From: V1-33 sp964523105
GTDB lineage: Bacteria; Verrucomicrobiota; Verrucomicrobiia; Verrucomicrobiales; V1-33
Assembly: GCA_964523105.1 (NCBI GenBank)
Contig: CAZFZN010000020.1
Location: 62,001-126,000 of the forward strand
Direction of reading: 5' to 3'
DNA length: 64,000 nt
Under the pieces are notes generated by a model. The model did no database searches and had not been told where the DNA came from. It saw only the letters and a program-made list of their open reading frames with translations. Both the position numbers and the translations under genes were made by a program. Below, piece after piece: positions 15,387 to 23,231 of the stretch (within the stretch, counting starts at the first letter, position 1; each line of letters opens with the position of its first letter).

Positions 15387-17801
15387 ATGAGAACAAGCAT
15401 CACCTGCCTTGTCATCGTCCTGACTTCCGTCTGGCTCCATGCCGGCGGCTCCACTCCACCCCGCGATCCTGACGCCGTGCCGCAGGGACTGGCGAAGTCC
15501 GACTGGCACAGCATCCGCGCGGCGTACGAGGCGGGGCGGCACTCGTTCCAGCCCGTGGAAGGCGGCTGGCAGGCGCGCAATCCGGGCCAGCAGTGGACGA
15601 CGAAGTTCGACGGGCGCGGGTTCCTCGCCGAACCGCGCGACGGCGGGTGGCAGTGGGGACTGGAGTTGAAGAGTTATGGATTCCCGGGCGCGGAGCGTGA
15701 CGTTGATGCACCGGGGTGGTCCGCACAGTCCCCTGTGCGGTCCTGCTATCCGCACAGAGGACTGTGCGGACCACTGGTCAAAGCCGACGCGCAGCGGCTC
15801 ACTTACGACTGGGATGCGTCCGTGCAGGAGTGGTTCGTCAATGACACGCGCGGGCTGGAGCATGGCTTCACCGTGCGGGAGCGTCCGGAAGAAGTGGCTC
15901 GGGCTTCCAGCCCGCTGCTTGATGGACTGCGGGCTGGAAGCCCGAGCCACTTCCTCACCGGCGACGGTGCGCCCCTGACCTTCACGCTGACAGTCCGCGG
16001 CACCCTGCGCCCGCGCATTTCCGCCGATGCGCAGAGCGTGGCCTTTCAGGACGCCTCCGGCGCGACGGTGCTCAACTATTCCGGGCTGAAGGTGTGGGAT
16101 GCGGATGGCAAAGTGCTGCCCTCCCGCTTCGAGTTGGCCGGCGATAACGGCGTGCGGCTGCTGGTCGAGGAACACGGCGCGCGCTATCCGCTGACTATAG
16201 ACCCCATCGCCCAGCAGGCCTATCTGAAGGCCCATCAGGTCAACGCGAACGACCAGTTCGGCCGCTCGGTGGCGGTGTCGGGCGACACGGTAGTGGTGGG
16301 GGCTCATCGGGAAGACAGCAGGACCACGGGGATCAATAGCACGCCCGATGACACCGGTGGTCAGTTCTTCGATGCGGGAGCAGCCTACGTGTTCGTGCGC
16401 AGCGGGACGAATTGGATGCAACAGGCCTATCTGAAAGCCCATCAGGTCAACGCGTTCGACGAATTCGGCGGCTCGGTGGCGGTGTCGGGCGACACGGTGG
16501 TGGTGGGGGCCGCGGGGGAGAACAGCAATACGACGGGAGTCAACAGCACGCCCAACGAGAATGTGTTGAATGCGGGAGCGGCCTATGTGTTCGTGCGCAA
16601 CGGGACGACTTGGACGCAGCAGGCGTATCTCAAGGCCCATCAGGTTAACTGGGAGGACTACTTCGGCTATTCGGTGGCGGTGTCGGGCGACACGGTGGTG
16701 GTGGGGGCTCATGCGGAGGACAGCAGCACGATGGGGGTCAACAGTACGCCCAATGACATCTATCTAAACTTCGAAGCGGGAGCGGCCTACGTGTTCGTGC
16801 GCAGCGGGACGAACTGGACGCAGCAGGCGTATCTCAAGGCCCATCAGGTTAACAGGGAGGACTACTTCGGCTACTCGGTGGCGGTGTCGGGCGACACGGT
16901 GGTTGTGGGGGCGAACGGTGAGGACAGCAGCACGACTGGGGTTAACAGCATGCCCAATGAGAACGTGGCGTCTGCGGGAGCGGCCTACGTCTTCGTGCGC
17001 AACGGGACGGCATGGAGCCAGCAGGCGTATCTGAAGGCCCATGAGGTTAATGCGAACGACGTGTTTGGCACCTCCGTGGCGGTGTCTGGCGAAACGGTGG
17101 TGGTAGGGGCTCCCTGGGAGGACAGCAGCACGACAGGGGTCAACAGCATACCCGATGAAAGCGCGGAAAATGCAGGAGCGGCTTGCGTCTTCGTGCGCAG
17201 CGGGACCAACTGGACGCAGCAGGCGTATCTGAAGGCCCATGAGGTCAACCAGGGCGACCGCTTCGGCGCCGTCGCGGTGTCGGGCGACACGGTGGTGGTG
17301 GGGGCTGCAGGGGAGGCCAGTAGCACGACGGGAGTCAACAGTACGCCCGATGAGAGCGCGCCGGGAGCAGGAGCGGCCTACGTGTTCACCGGCTTCGGCC
17401 CCTCGCCCGATGCCGACAGCGACGGCCTGCTCGACTCCTGGGAACTCACCCATTGGCCCACGATCATCAACCACAGCGCGCAGGATGACTTCGACCGCGA
17501 CGGTTATGTGGAACTGCTCGAACTCGCCCTCGGTCTGGATCCAAAATCTCCCAACCCCGGCGGACTGCCGCCGGTGACCACTGAAGGCGGCTACCTGACC
17601 ATGACCCTCACCAAACAACCCGGCGTGACATACGAAGTGCAGAGCGCCGGCACCCTGCGGGAGGGGCAGCCGGATTCCTTCAGCCCGGCCTCGACGACCG
17701 TGATCATCAATGACCCCACCACCCTCAAAGTGCGGGACAACATCGTCATCGGCACCGCGCCCGGCCGCTTCCTGCGCGTCAAAGTCACCGCGGCGCCGTG
17801 A
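15387..17801 (+). CDS. secreted FG-GAP repeat protein with EF-hand-like C-terminal tail
   Basis: 804 residues. A signal peptide (MRTSITCLVIVLTSVWLHAGG) is followed by an N-terminal domain (about 25-270) that carries two long palindromes in frame. Seven FG-GAP (integrin-alpha-like) repeats of about 60-68 residues follow (about 270-665), each with QQAYLKAH(Q/E)VN, a short F-G or FGA stretch, SVAVSGDTVVVGA, a ...EDSSTTGVNS linker and GAAYVFVRSGTNW. The repeats form a beta-propeller exposed outside the cell. The tail has a calcium-loop-like DADSDGLLDSWE and a closing beta module ending GRFLRVKVTAAP. Repeat copies are very similar in DNA, suggesting recent expansion. Probably surface or secreted; ligand unknown. 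Confidence 0.88.
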   Translation: MRTSITCLVIVLTSVWLHAGGSTPPRDPDAVPQGLAKSDWHSIRAAYEAGRHSFQPVEGGWQARNPGQQWTTKFDGRGFLAEPRDGGWQWGLELKSYGFPGAERDVDAPGWSAQSPVRSCYPHRGLCGPLVKADAQRLTYDWDASVQEWFVNDTRGLEHGFTVRERPEEVARASSPLLDGLRAGSPSHFLTGDGAPLTFTLTVRGTLRPRISADAQSVAFQDASGATVLNYSGLKVWDADGKVLPSRFELAGDNGVRLLVEEHGARYPLTIDPIAQQAYLKAHQVNANDQFGRSVAVSGDTVVVGAHREDSRTTGINSTPDDTGGQFFDAGAAYVFVRSGTNWMQQAYLKAHQVNAFDEFGGSVAVSGDTVVVGAAGENSNTTGVNSTPNENVLNAGAAYVFVRNGTTWTQQAYLKAHQVNWEDYFGYSVAVSGDTVVVGAHAEDSSTMGVNSTPNDIYLNFEAGAAYVFVRSGTNWTQQAYLKAHQVNREDYFGYSVAVSGDTVVVGANGEDSSTTGVNSMPNENVASAGAAYVFVRNGTAWSQQAYLKAHEVNANDVFGTSVAVSGETVVVGAPWEDSSTTGVNSIPDESAENAGAACVFVRSGTNWTQQAYLKAHEVNQGDRFGAVAVSGDTVVVGAAGEASSTTGVNSTPDESAPGAGAAYVFTGFGPSPDADSDGLLDSWELTHWPTIINHSAQDDFDRDGYVELLELALGLDPKSPNPGGLPPVTTEGGYLTMTLTKQPGVTYEVQSAGTLREGQPDSFSPASTTVIINDPTTLKVRDNIVIGTAPGRFLRVKVTAAP
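15717..15773. repeat. palindrome inserted in frame in the FG-GAP gene (1)
   Basis: Arms at 15717-15740 and 15750-15773 (24 bp each, one mismatch) start TGGTCCGCACAGTCC and enclose a 9-base loop. The segment is read through in frame (PGWSAQSPVRSCYPHRGLCG), giving an odd Cys-containing insert in the N-terminal domain. Confidence 0.85.
15891..15953. repeat. palindrome inserted in frame in the FG-GAP gene (2)
   Basis: Arms at 15891-15915 and 15929-15953 are a perfect 25-bp inverted repeat starting GAAGTGGCTCGGGCTTCC around a 13-base loop. It is translated as EEVARASSPLLDGLRAGSPS and keeps the reading frame. Confidence 0.88.
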
Positions 17802-17829
17802 TTGGGCACACCGCGACACCGGTGGAACA

Positions 17830-18021
17830 GGGGAGCGCAGGCGCCCCGCCTGCCGTGGTCCGCGCCCCCGCGGGCCACCTGAAATCAACTCCGGCGAAGC
17901 CGGCACTCTGAAACCGCACGCGGCGCCTTCGTGACCAGGGAGAGAATGCGGCTGCGCCGGATTGTTTTCAAATTCCCCGCGAGGGCGCGGGGAATGACAG
18001 GCGGGGGCGCCTGTGCTCCCC
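17830..18021. terminator. nested inverted repeats between convergent genes, likely bidirectional terminator
   Basis: Outer arms at 17830-17852 (GGGGAGCGCAGGCG...) and 17998-18021 match as inverted repeats with one substitution and one indel. Inside, ATTCCCCGCG (17972-17981) and CGCGGGGAAT (17986-17995) form a perfect 10-bp hairpin with an AGGG loop. There is no T-run, so termination is inferred from position between the convergent genes ending at 17801 and 18048. The outer arms may instead be a repeat element. Confidence 0.5.
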
Positions 18022-18047
18022 TTTGGAATCCCGGTATGTCACGCCAT

Positions 18048-20684
18048 TCACTGCACGTGCCCTTCTTTGCTCAGGCTGCGCAGATACAGAATGACCGACT
18101 CCACCTGGCTGTCGTTGAGAACGCCGGCGTAGGGCGGCATGCCGATGTCGGCGTTCTTGAAGCCTTTTCGCACCTTCTTGGCCGGATCGAGAATGCTCTC
18201 GCGCAGCCAGGCGGCGTCGGCGGTTAGTTTCTTGCCGTCTTCGAGTTCCACTTCGCTGCCGAAGAGGTCTTTCCACGTGGGGCCTTTCATGCCTTCCATT
18301 TTGCCGTCGGTGCTGTGGCAGGCGAGGCAGCCGAGCACGGTGATGAGTTGCTTGCCGGTTTCCATCGTGGGTTCCACTTTCGGCGCGGCGGCGATGACGG
18401 GCGGGGCGCTGGGCCTGAAGGAAGCATCGAATCCCGCGGCGGCGGCATCGAACGGGCGCAGTTCGTAAAGCGTGAGGGTGGTGAAGCTGATCATCTCCAT
18501 GCCGGCGGCGGAGGCGAGGCGCCAGTCGAGGCGGTATTGCTCCGCGGGCTTCATGTCAGGGAGATGCACGAGCACGCCGAGTCCGTCGGCGGAGAGTTGC
18601 GCGCCGGTGCAGGGCAGGGGTTCCATGCCGGGCGTGCCGTCGAGTTTGTAATGCGCGGAGCCGTAGCCGGAGGTGCGTTTATAATTCCAGCGCGAGGCGG
18701 CAAAGTGCTCGGGCTTCACGCTCGCGGCGTCCAGTTTGGTCTCGAAGCGCAGATGCACGCCCTGCGGCACGGCGCGCACGGCGGCGGGAATGGCGGACGG
18801 TTTTCCCGTGGGCCGGATGCGCGCCATGCCGGCCATGTTCTTCGATTCCGTGCCCCAGATGCGAAAGCCGACGACGTAGAGGAGGCCGTCCGCGGGATTG
18901 ATCGCACCCTTGAGCAGCGGGAAGTCGAATGTCAGGCCCGTGGGCGTTACCGCGGCCTGCTTTTGCTCGTCGTCCAGAAACGCCGCGAGAATGCCGGGCC
19001 GGTAATACATGAGGTGCAGCAGCCGGTCATTGAGCGGCCCCATCTTCGCATCCACCGCCCACACCTGGCCGGCGGCGCTTTGATTCACCTCGTGCGGAAT
19101 CCAGCATGCCGGCGGATCAATCACCGTCGGGATCGGATTCGGCGCGGCCTCTTCAAATCCATAGTAGGCCCCCTTGCGAATATAACGAATCGCCGTGCTC
19201 GGCGTCCAGTGCCCCTGCTGATCGGAAGCCGTGAGCAGCCCCGTCTTCGGATGAATGCCCAGATACGGCTGCCGCAGCCCGGAGCAAATGTCCGTCACCG
19301 TCTTCCCGTCCGCCGAAATCTCCAGCACATGCCCGCCCTGCGGCGTCTTCCGCGTCACCATCTGCCCGCCCTTCGCGATGTAAAATCCGCCGCCCGGCTT
19401 CGCCACCATGTCCATCGGGTACTCACGCGTCTCGCCGGTCTGCGTGAAGGCGTTGCAGAAGTTGGCGTAGGATTGGAGGCTGGGAATGAAGTCCATTTTG
19501 ACGATCCCATCTCTGGTAAAAGCGAACACATGCCCATTCTGCACAGCGAGGCTTTGAGGCTCATGCAATCCTCCGGCGTAGCGCTGCCATGTTGCAGAAT
19601 CGCTTCCTTCTGTAAGCCCGGTAACCATCCACACGTCGCCATCAATGGTGCAAACCACAGCCCGGCCATCTGGAAAGAAAGCAATGCCGCTGGGTCTCAC
19701 GTTGCGTCTCCACGGATTGGGGACTGGCAAAGGAATCTTGTCCACAAGGATGGCGCCGTCGCTGGTGCCATTATCCAAGTTCACCGGCATCGCTGCCCCT
19801 TTCAGCACGAAAGGAACACCGTCGTTTATCAAGTCATCGAATGTGGTTTTACCTGCTGGTGGATTCCTGGGGCCAGCAGGTGCCGTGCAGGTGAGACCCA
19901 TCAGGCCCGCGCCACTCACAGCCATCAGCCCTGTCCCGTTGATATTCGCGGTGAAAGACGACCCTGCGTTTGGAACCATGCCCGTGACCAGAGAGAGTTC
20001 ACGGTGAGGGGGAGCCAAACCTCCGTCCAGCGCGTGTTCTTTGTGAGAGAAATTGATTCGCCGAACGACAACCAACTCACCTTTGACCATTTGTAGATCG
20101 AAACGCTCCGTGATGAAAGTGTCTCCGCATCGATAAGTCAGCCACACATGTGAATCCCGCATCACGTGGCCGCCCCACCGGTATTTCTCCGCCGGCAGCG
20201 GCCCCCGCCCCGGCTCATTCGGGTCCGGCCCCGGCGGGCGCGGATCCTTGAGATCCTCCGGCGTCACGTCTTTCGCCGCTTTCAGAATCCATCCTGGCAT
20301 CAGCCCTGTGGCCATGAGCGGCTTGCCGATGGGCTTGGGCAAATTCTTCTGTCCCGGCTCGGATTTCCGGCTCTCCACGTTGTAGGAGATGGCGGGGATG
20401 GTCGTGAAGGTCAGAAACTTCCTGCCCGGCTCGCCCTGCCAGATGCCGGCGACGCGGAGCAAGTCCTGATCGAAGCACACGTAGAGGTCGTGCGGCAGTT
20501 TGATGATGAGGCCGCGGACGGCGATGTTGTTTTTGGGGAAGCCGAGCTTTTCCCAGTCGGTGAAATCGACGGTGGACGTGAGCACCGGGAAGTCCGGTTC
20601 GGCGTAGGGGCCGAATTTCTCCTCCGCGCGGACCGCGCAGAGGAGGCTAAGGACAACGAGGACGCGGCGGAGCATCGGCGTCAT
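18048..20684 (-). CDS. secreted DUF6797-like protein with C-terminal cytochrome c domain
   Basis: 878 residues from the ATG at 20684, with a signal peptide (RRVLVVLSLLCAVRAEE). The first ~200 residues (FGPYAEPDFPVLTSTVDF, NNIAVRGLIIKLPHDLYVCF) match the N-terminal domain of large PVC heme proteins (DUF6797). A beta-propeller-like centre follows (about 330-620: PSGIAFFPDGRAVVCTIDGDVWMVTGL, GGHVLEISADGKTVTDICSG). The C-terminus is a mono-heme cytochrome c with CxxCH in LGCLACHSTDGK and a distal Met in IGMPPYAG. It probably carries out periplasmic oxidation of a sugar-like substrate; substrate unknown. The coding DNA between about 19490 and 20160 is visibly AT-richer than the rest. Confidence 0.82.
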   Translation of the reverse strand: MTPMLRRVLVVLSLLCAVRAEEKFGPYAEPDFPVLTSTVDFTDWEKLGFPKNNIAVRGLIIKLPHDLYVCFDQDLLRVAGIWQGEPGRKFLTFTTIPAISYNVESRKSEPGQKNLPKPIGKPLMATGLMPGWILKAAKDVTPEDLKDPRPPGPDPNEPGRGPLPAEKYRWGGHVMRDSHVWLTYRCGDTFITERFDLQMVKGELVVVRRINFSHKEHALDGGLAPPHRELSLVTGMVPNAGSSFTANINGTGLMAVSGAGLMGLTCTAPAGPRNPPAGKTTFDDLINDGVPFVLKGAAMPVNLDNGTSDGAILVDKIPLPVPNPWRRNVRPSGIAFFPDGRAVVCTIDGDVWMVTGLTEGSDSATWQRYAGGLHEPQSLAVQNGHVFAFTRDGIVKMDFIPSLQSYANFCNAFTQTGETREYPMDMVAKPGGGFYIAKGGQMVTRKTPQGGHVLEISADGKTVTDICSGLRQPYLGIHPKTGLLTASDQQGHWTPSTAIRYIRKGAYYGFEEAAPNPIPTVIDPPACWIPHEVNQSAAGQVWAVDAKMGPLNDRLLHLMYYRPGILAAFLDDEQKQAAVTPTGLTFDFPLLKGAINPADGLLYVVGFRIWGTESKNMAGMARIRPTGKPSAIPAAVRAVPQGVHLRFETKLDAASVKPEHFAASRWNYKRTSGYGSAHYKLDGTPGMEPLPCTGAQLSADGLGVLVHLPDMKPAEQYRLDWRLASAAGMEMISFTTLTLYELRPFDAAAAGFDASFRPSAPPVIAAAPKVEPTMETGKQLITVLGCLACHSTDGKMEGMKGPTWKDLFGSEVELEDGKKLTADAAWLRESILDPAKKVRKGFKNADIGMPPYAGVLNDSQVESVILYLRSLSKEGHVQ

Positions 20685-21130
20685 TCATCCGCGGCGGAGG
20701 GAGAGGCAACGCCGCAGGCGCGGGACAGCTCTTCTGCGGGAGCGTCCCCTCTCCGGGCGAAGACAGAGCAATCGCCTGGCCTGTCAAAGAAACTGCGGTG
20801 CCTGCAACCTGTCCCGCAGGGGGGCTGCGGGGCCCCGCACCGCGTTCGACCCTTAGCGCCAGCGCGGTGTCTGCTTCCGCCCGGCCGGGCAGAAGTTCCA
20901 GGACTCCGTTCCGCCTAACGATGTTTCGGCCCTGCCAAAGACTGGAGCGCCTCCGCGGGCGCCGGCCAGAAGCAGAGCCGGATGTGATAGATTTTACTTT
21001 CGGTTCGGAGGGAGGCGGGGTGCAAACGCACGAGGGATGCCTGGCTCGAATTGCAATTTCCGGTGCAAATTTCCGGTGACAGCGGCGCGAGGCGTCATAG
21101 CATCGCGCCCGCTACATTCTTTTCGACACC
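20685..21130. other. intergenic region (446 bp) between divergent genes
   Basis: Separates the divergent cytochrome c gene and the NHL-propeller gene, so both promoters should lie here, but no strong sigma70 pair stands out. It has several GC-rich palindromes (for example GGGGCTGCGGGGCCCCGC around 20820) and an AT-richer patch at about 20985-21005. No supported gene. Confidence 0.5.
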
Positions 21131-22165
21131 ATGAAACTTCGCTACCCGCTTCTCGCCGCCGGTCTCTCTCTCTCCGCCCTGCTTTCCGCCCACGACGGGA
21201 CGGAAGTGCCTCACACCTTCGCGCCGGGAGTGGTGGCGGAGGAGAGCATCGCGTTTACCGCGGACGGCGCGTTCAAGTTTTCCACCGACCCCGGCTGGGG
21301 CGCGCTGCCGAACGGGGAGAATCCCGGTCCCACGCACGGCGGCGTGGCGCGCGACAAAGCGGGGCTGGCGTATGTGAGCACGGACACGGACAAGGGCATC
21401 CTTGTGTTCAACCCTGACGGAACGTTCAAGACGAGCATCGCGAAGGAATTCAAAGCCGTCCACGGTCTGCACATTCGCGAGGAGAAGGGCGAGGAGTTCA
21501 TCTACGCGGCCTGGCTGGGCGGCAAACAGGCGCTGAAGCTGAAACTCGACGGCACCTGCGTGCTGAAAATCGAGTGCCCGATGGAGAGCGGCAAGTACGG
21601 CAAGCCCGCGGAGTGGGCGCCGACGAGCGTGGACAGTGCGCCGGACGGCTCGATCTTTGTGGCGGACGGCTACGGAAAGTCGTTCATCCACAAGTTCGAT
21701 GCGGCGGGCAAATACGTGATGAGCTTCGGCGGCAAAGGGAACGACAACGATCATTTTCAAACGTGCCACGGCCTCGGCGTGGACCTGCGCGGAGAGAAGC
21801 CGCTGCTGTTTGTCTGCGACCGCGAGAACCGCCGCGTGATGCACTTCGATCTGGACGGCAAGTTCGTCGCCGTGCTCGCCACGGGACTGCGCCGTCCGTG
21901 CTCGGTGGCGTTTGAAGGCAAAATGGCGGTGATCGCGGAATTGGAGGCGCGCGTGACCATTCTCGACGGCGACAACAAGGAGGTCGCGCACCTCGGCGAC
22001 AATCCGAAGAAGGACCAGTGGGCCAATTTCGGCGTCCCGCCCGAGCAGTGGAGCCCGCTTTATTTCACCGCTCCGCACGGCGCGTGCTTCGACGGCAACG
22101 GCGGCGTGTATGTGCAGGACTGGAACAGGACCGGCCGCATCCGCCATCTCAAGCCGGTGAAGTAA
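21131..22165 (+). CDS. secreted NHL-repeat / six-bladed beta-propeller protein
   Basis: 344 residues with a signal peptide (LAAGLSLSALLSAHDG). Repeated strands of the NHL/peptidyl-amidating type are present: KAGLAYVSTDTDKGILVFNP, SVDSAPDGSIFVADGYGKSF, IHKFDAAGKYVMSFG, FVCDRENRRVMHFDLDGKFV and GACFDGNGGVYVQDWN. Such propellers are common in PVC secretomes, often beside oxidoreductases. The next gene (22166) begins directly after its stop codon, so the two are translationally close and likely one operon. Catalytic role unknown; a binding scaffold is likely. Confidence 0.82.
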   Translation: MKLRYPLLAAGLSLSALLSAHDGTEVPHTFAPGVVAEESIAFTADGAFKFSTDPGWGALPNGENPGPTHGGVARDKAGLAYVSTDTDKGILVFNPDGTFKTSIAKEFKAVHGLHIREEKGEEFIYAAWLGGKQALKLKLDGTCVLKIECPMESGKYGKPAEWAPTSVDSAPDGSIFVADGYGKSFIHKFDAAGKYVMSFGGKGNDNDHFQTCHGLGVDLRGEKPLLFVCDRENRRVMHFDLDGKFVAVLATGLRRPCSVAFEGKMAVIAELEARVTILDGDNKEVAHLGDNPKKDQWANFGVPPEQWSPLYFTAPHGACFDGNGGVYVQDWNRTGRIRHLKPVK

Positions 22166-23203
22166 ATGCTTCGCCGCTGCGCCGCGATCCTCTGGCTGGG
22201 TGTGGCCCTCACAAGGGGCGCGCCCGACCCGGCATTCGACACTGCGGTGGACAAGGCCGCGCCTGAGGTTTCGCGCCGCGCGACAGTCATCATAGCCGAC
22301 CGGCAGCCGGACGGCTCGCTGAAGTTCCGCACGACGCATTACAAAGACGACCCTTCGGCTTCCGATTTCTGGCCGGCCTCGACCATCAAGCTCTATGCCG
22401 CCCTCGCAGCGCTGGAGCAGGTGCATGCGCTGGGTTTCAAACTGGATGTGGTCGTCACCTTCGAGCACAAGAACGACAAAGGCGAGTGGGTGCTCGATTC
22501 GTCGCGGACGATGCGCGAGATGCTGAGCGAAACCTTTCTCCGCTCGTCCAACGAGGACTACACCCTGCTGCTGCGCATGCCGGGCCGCGATGCCATCAAC
22601 TCGCAATTCCTCATACCCGAGCGCGGCTTCAAAAAGAGCGCGCTCATGCGAGGCTATGTCACGGCGCGGCCGTGGGTTTATCTCCCGGCGGAGCCGCAGC
22701 GCATCACGCTGCGCGCGCCGGACGGCACGGTGAAAACCGTGGAGCACACCTGGGGCGGCCGTGCGTGGTCCGAAGAGCGCGGTGCGACGGTCATTGATGC
22801 GAAGACGGGCAACGTGACGACGACGGAGGACATGGCGGAATGCCTGCGCCGCGTGATTTTCCACGAACACATCCCGGAGGCGGAGCGGTTTCGCATCAGT
22901 CAGGAAATGCTGGACTTCCTGCGCTATGGCGGCGGCGGGCTGACCGGTCTCGAAACCAAAGGCAGGGACGGCGGCGCCTTCGCATGGCAGAAGAGCGGCG
23001 AGCACGTCTATCCCAATGCGCGTTTCTTCCACAAGGGCGGCTGGATTTCCAACTACGGCCTCGACCTCGCCTGCCTCGACGACCGTGCGAATTCCGGCCG
23101 CGCGGTGATCGTCGCGGCGATGGTGAACACCGGCAAAGAGGACGCGATCCGCGCGCTCTGCCGGTCGCTGCTGGAGTGGGCGAAGGCGCAGCCGGGGCCG
23201 TAG
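22166..23203 (+). CDS. serine hydrolase, beta-lactamase/transpeptidase-like
   Basis: 345 residues, with a signal-like N-terminus (RRCAAILWLGVALTRGAPD). The penicillin-recognising fold is indicated by the SxxK motif STIK in WPASTIKLYAALAALE, a possible SxN in RSSNEDYTLLLR and a KTG-like KGG in RFFHKGGWISNYGLDLA. It resembles class A beta-lactamase-related hydrolases, but the long insert (about residues 180-240) and the lack of a clear EPELN loop argue against a true beta-lactamase. Probably acts on peptidoglycan or small esters in the periplasm. Directly downstream of the NHL-propeller gene. Confidence 0.72.
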   Translation: MLRRCAAILWLGVALTRGAPDPAFDTAVDKAAPEVSRRATVIIADRQPDGSLKFRTTHYKDDPSASDFWPASTIKLYAALAALEQVHALGFKLDVVVTFEHKNDKGEWVLDSSRTMREMLSETFLRSSNEDYTLLLRMPGRDAINSQFLIPERGFKKSALMRGYVTARPWVYLPAEPQRITLRAPDGTVKTVEHTWGGRAWSEERGATVIDAKTGNVTTTEDMAECLRRVIFHEHIPEAERFRISQEMLDFLRYGGGGLTGLETKGRDGGAFAWQKSGEHVYPNARFFHKGGWISNYGLDLACLDDRANSGRAVIVAAMVNTGKEDAIRALCRSLLEWAKAQPGP

Positions 23204-23231
23204 CTTCGGCGCCGCTGGAAAGCGGACGCGG

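Noticed and set aside
15078..17906. Large minus-strand frames over the FG-GAP gene
   Set aside because: Shadows produced by the repeated, GC-rich coding DNA; the peptides repeat with the FG-GAP units and have no family match I can see.
21095..23032. 645-codon minus-strand frame
   Set aside because: Antisense to the NHL-propeller and serine hydrolase genes, both with clear motifs.
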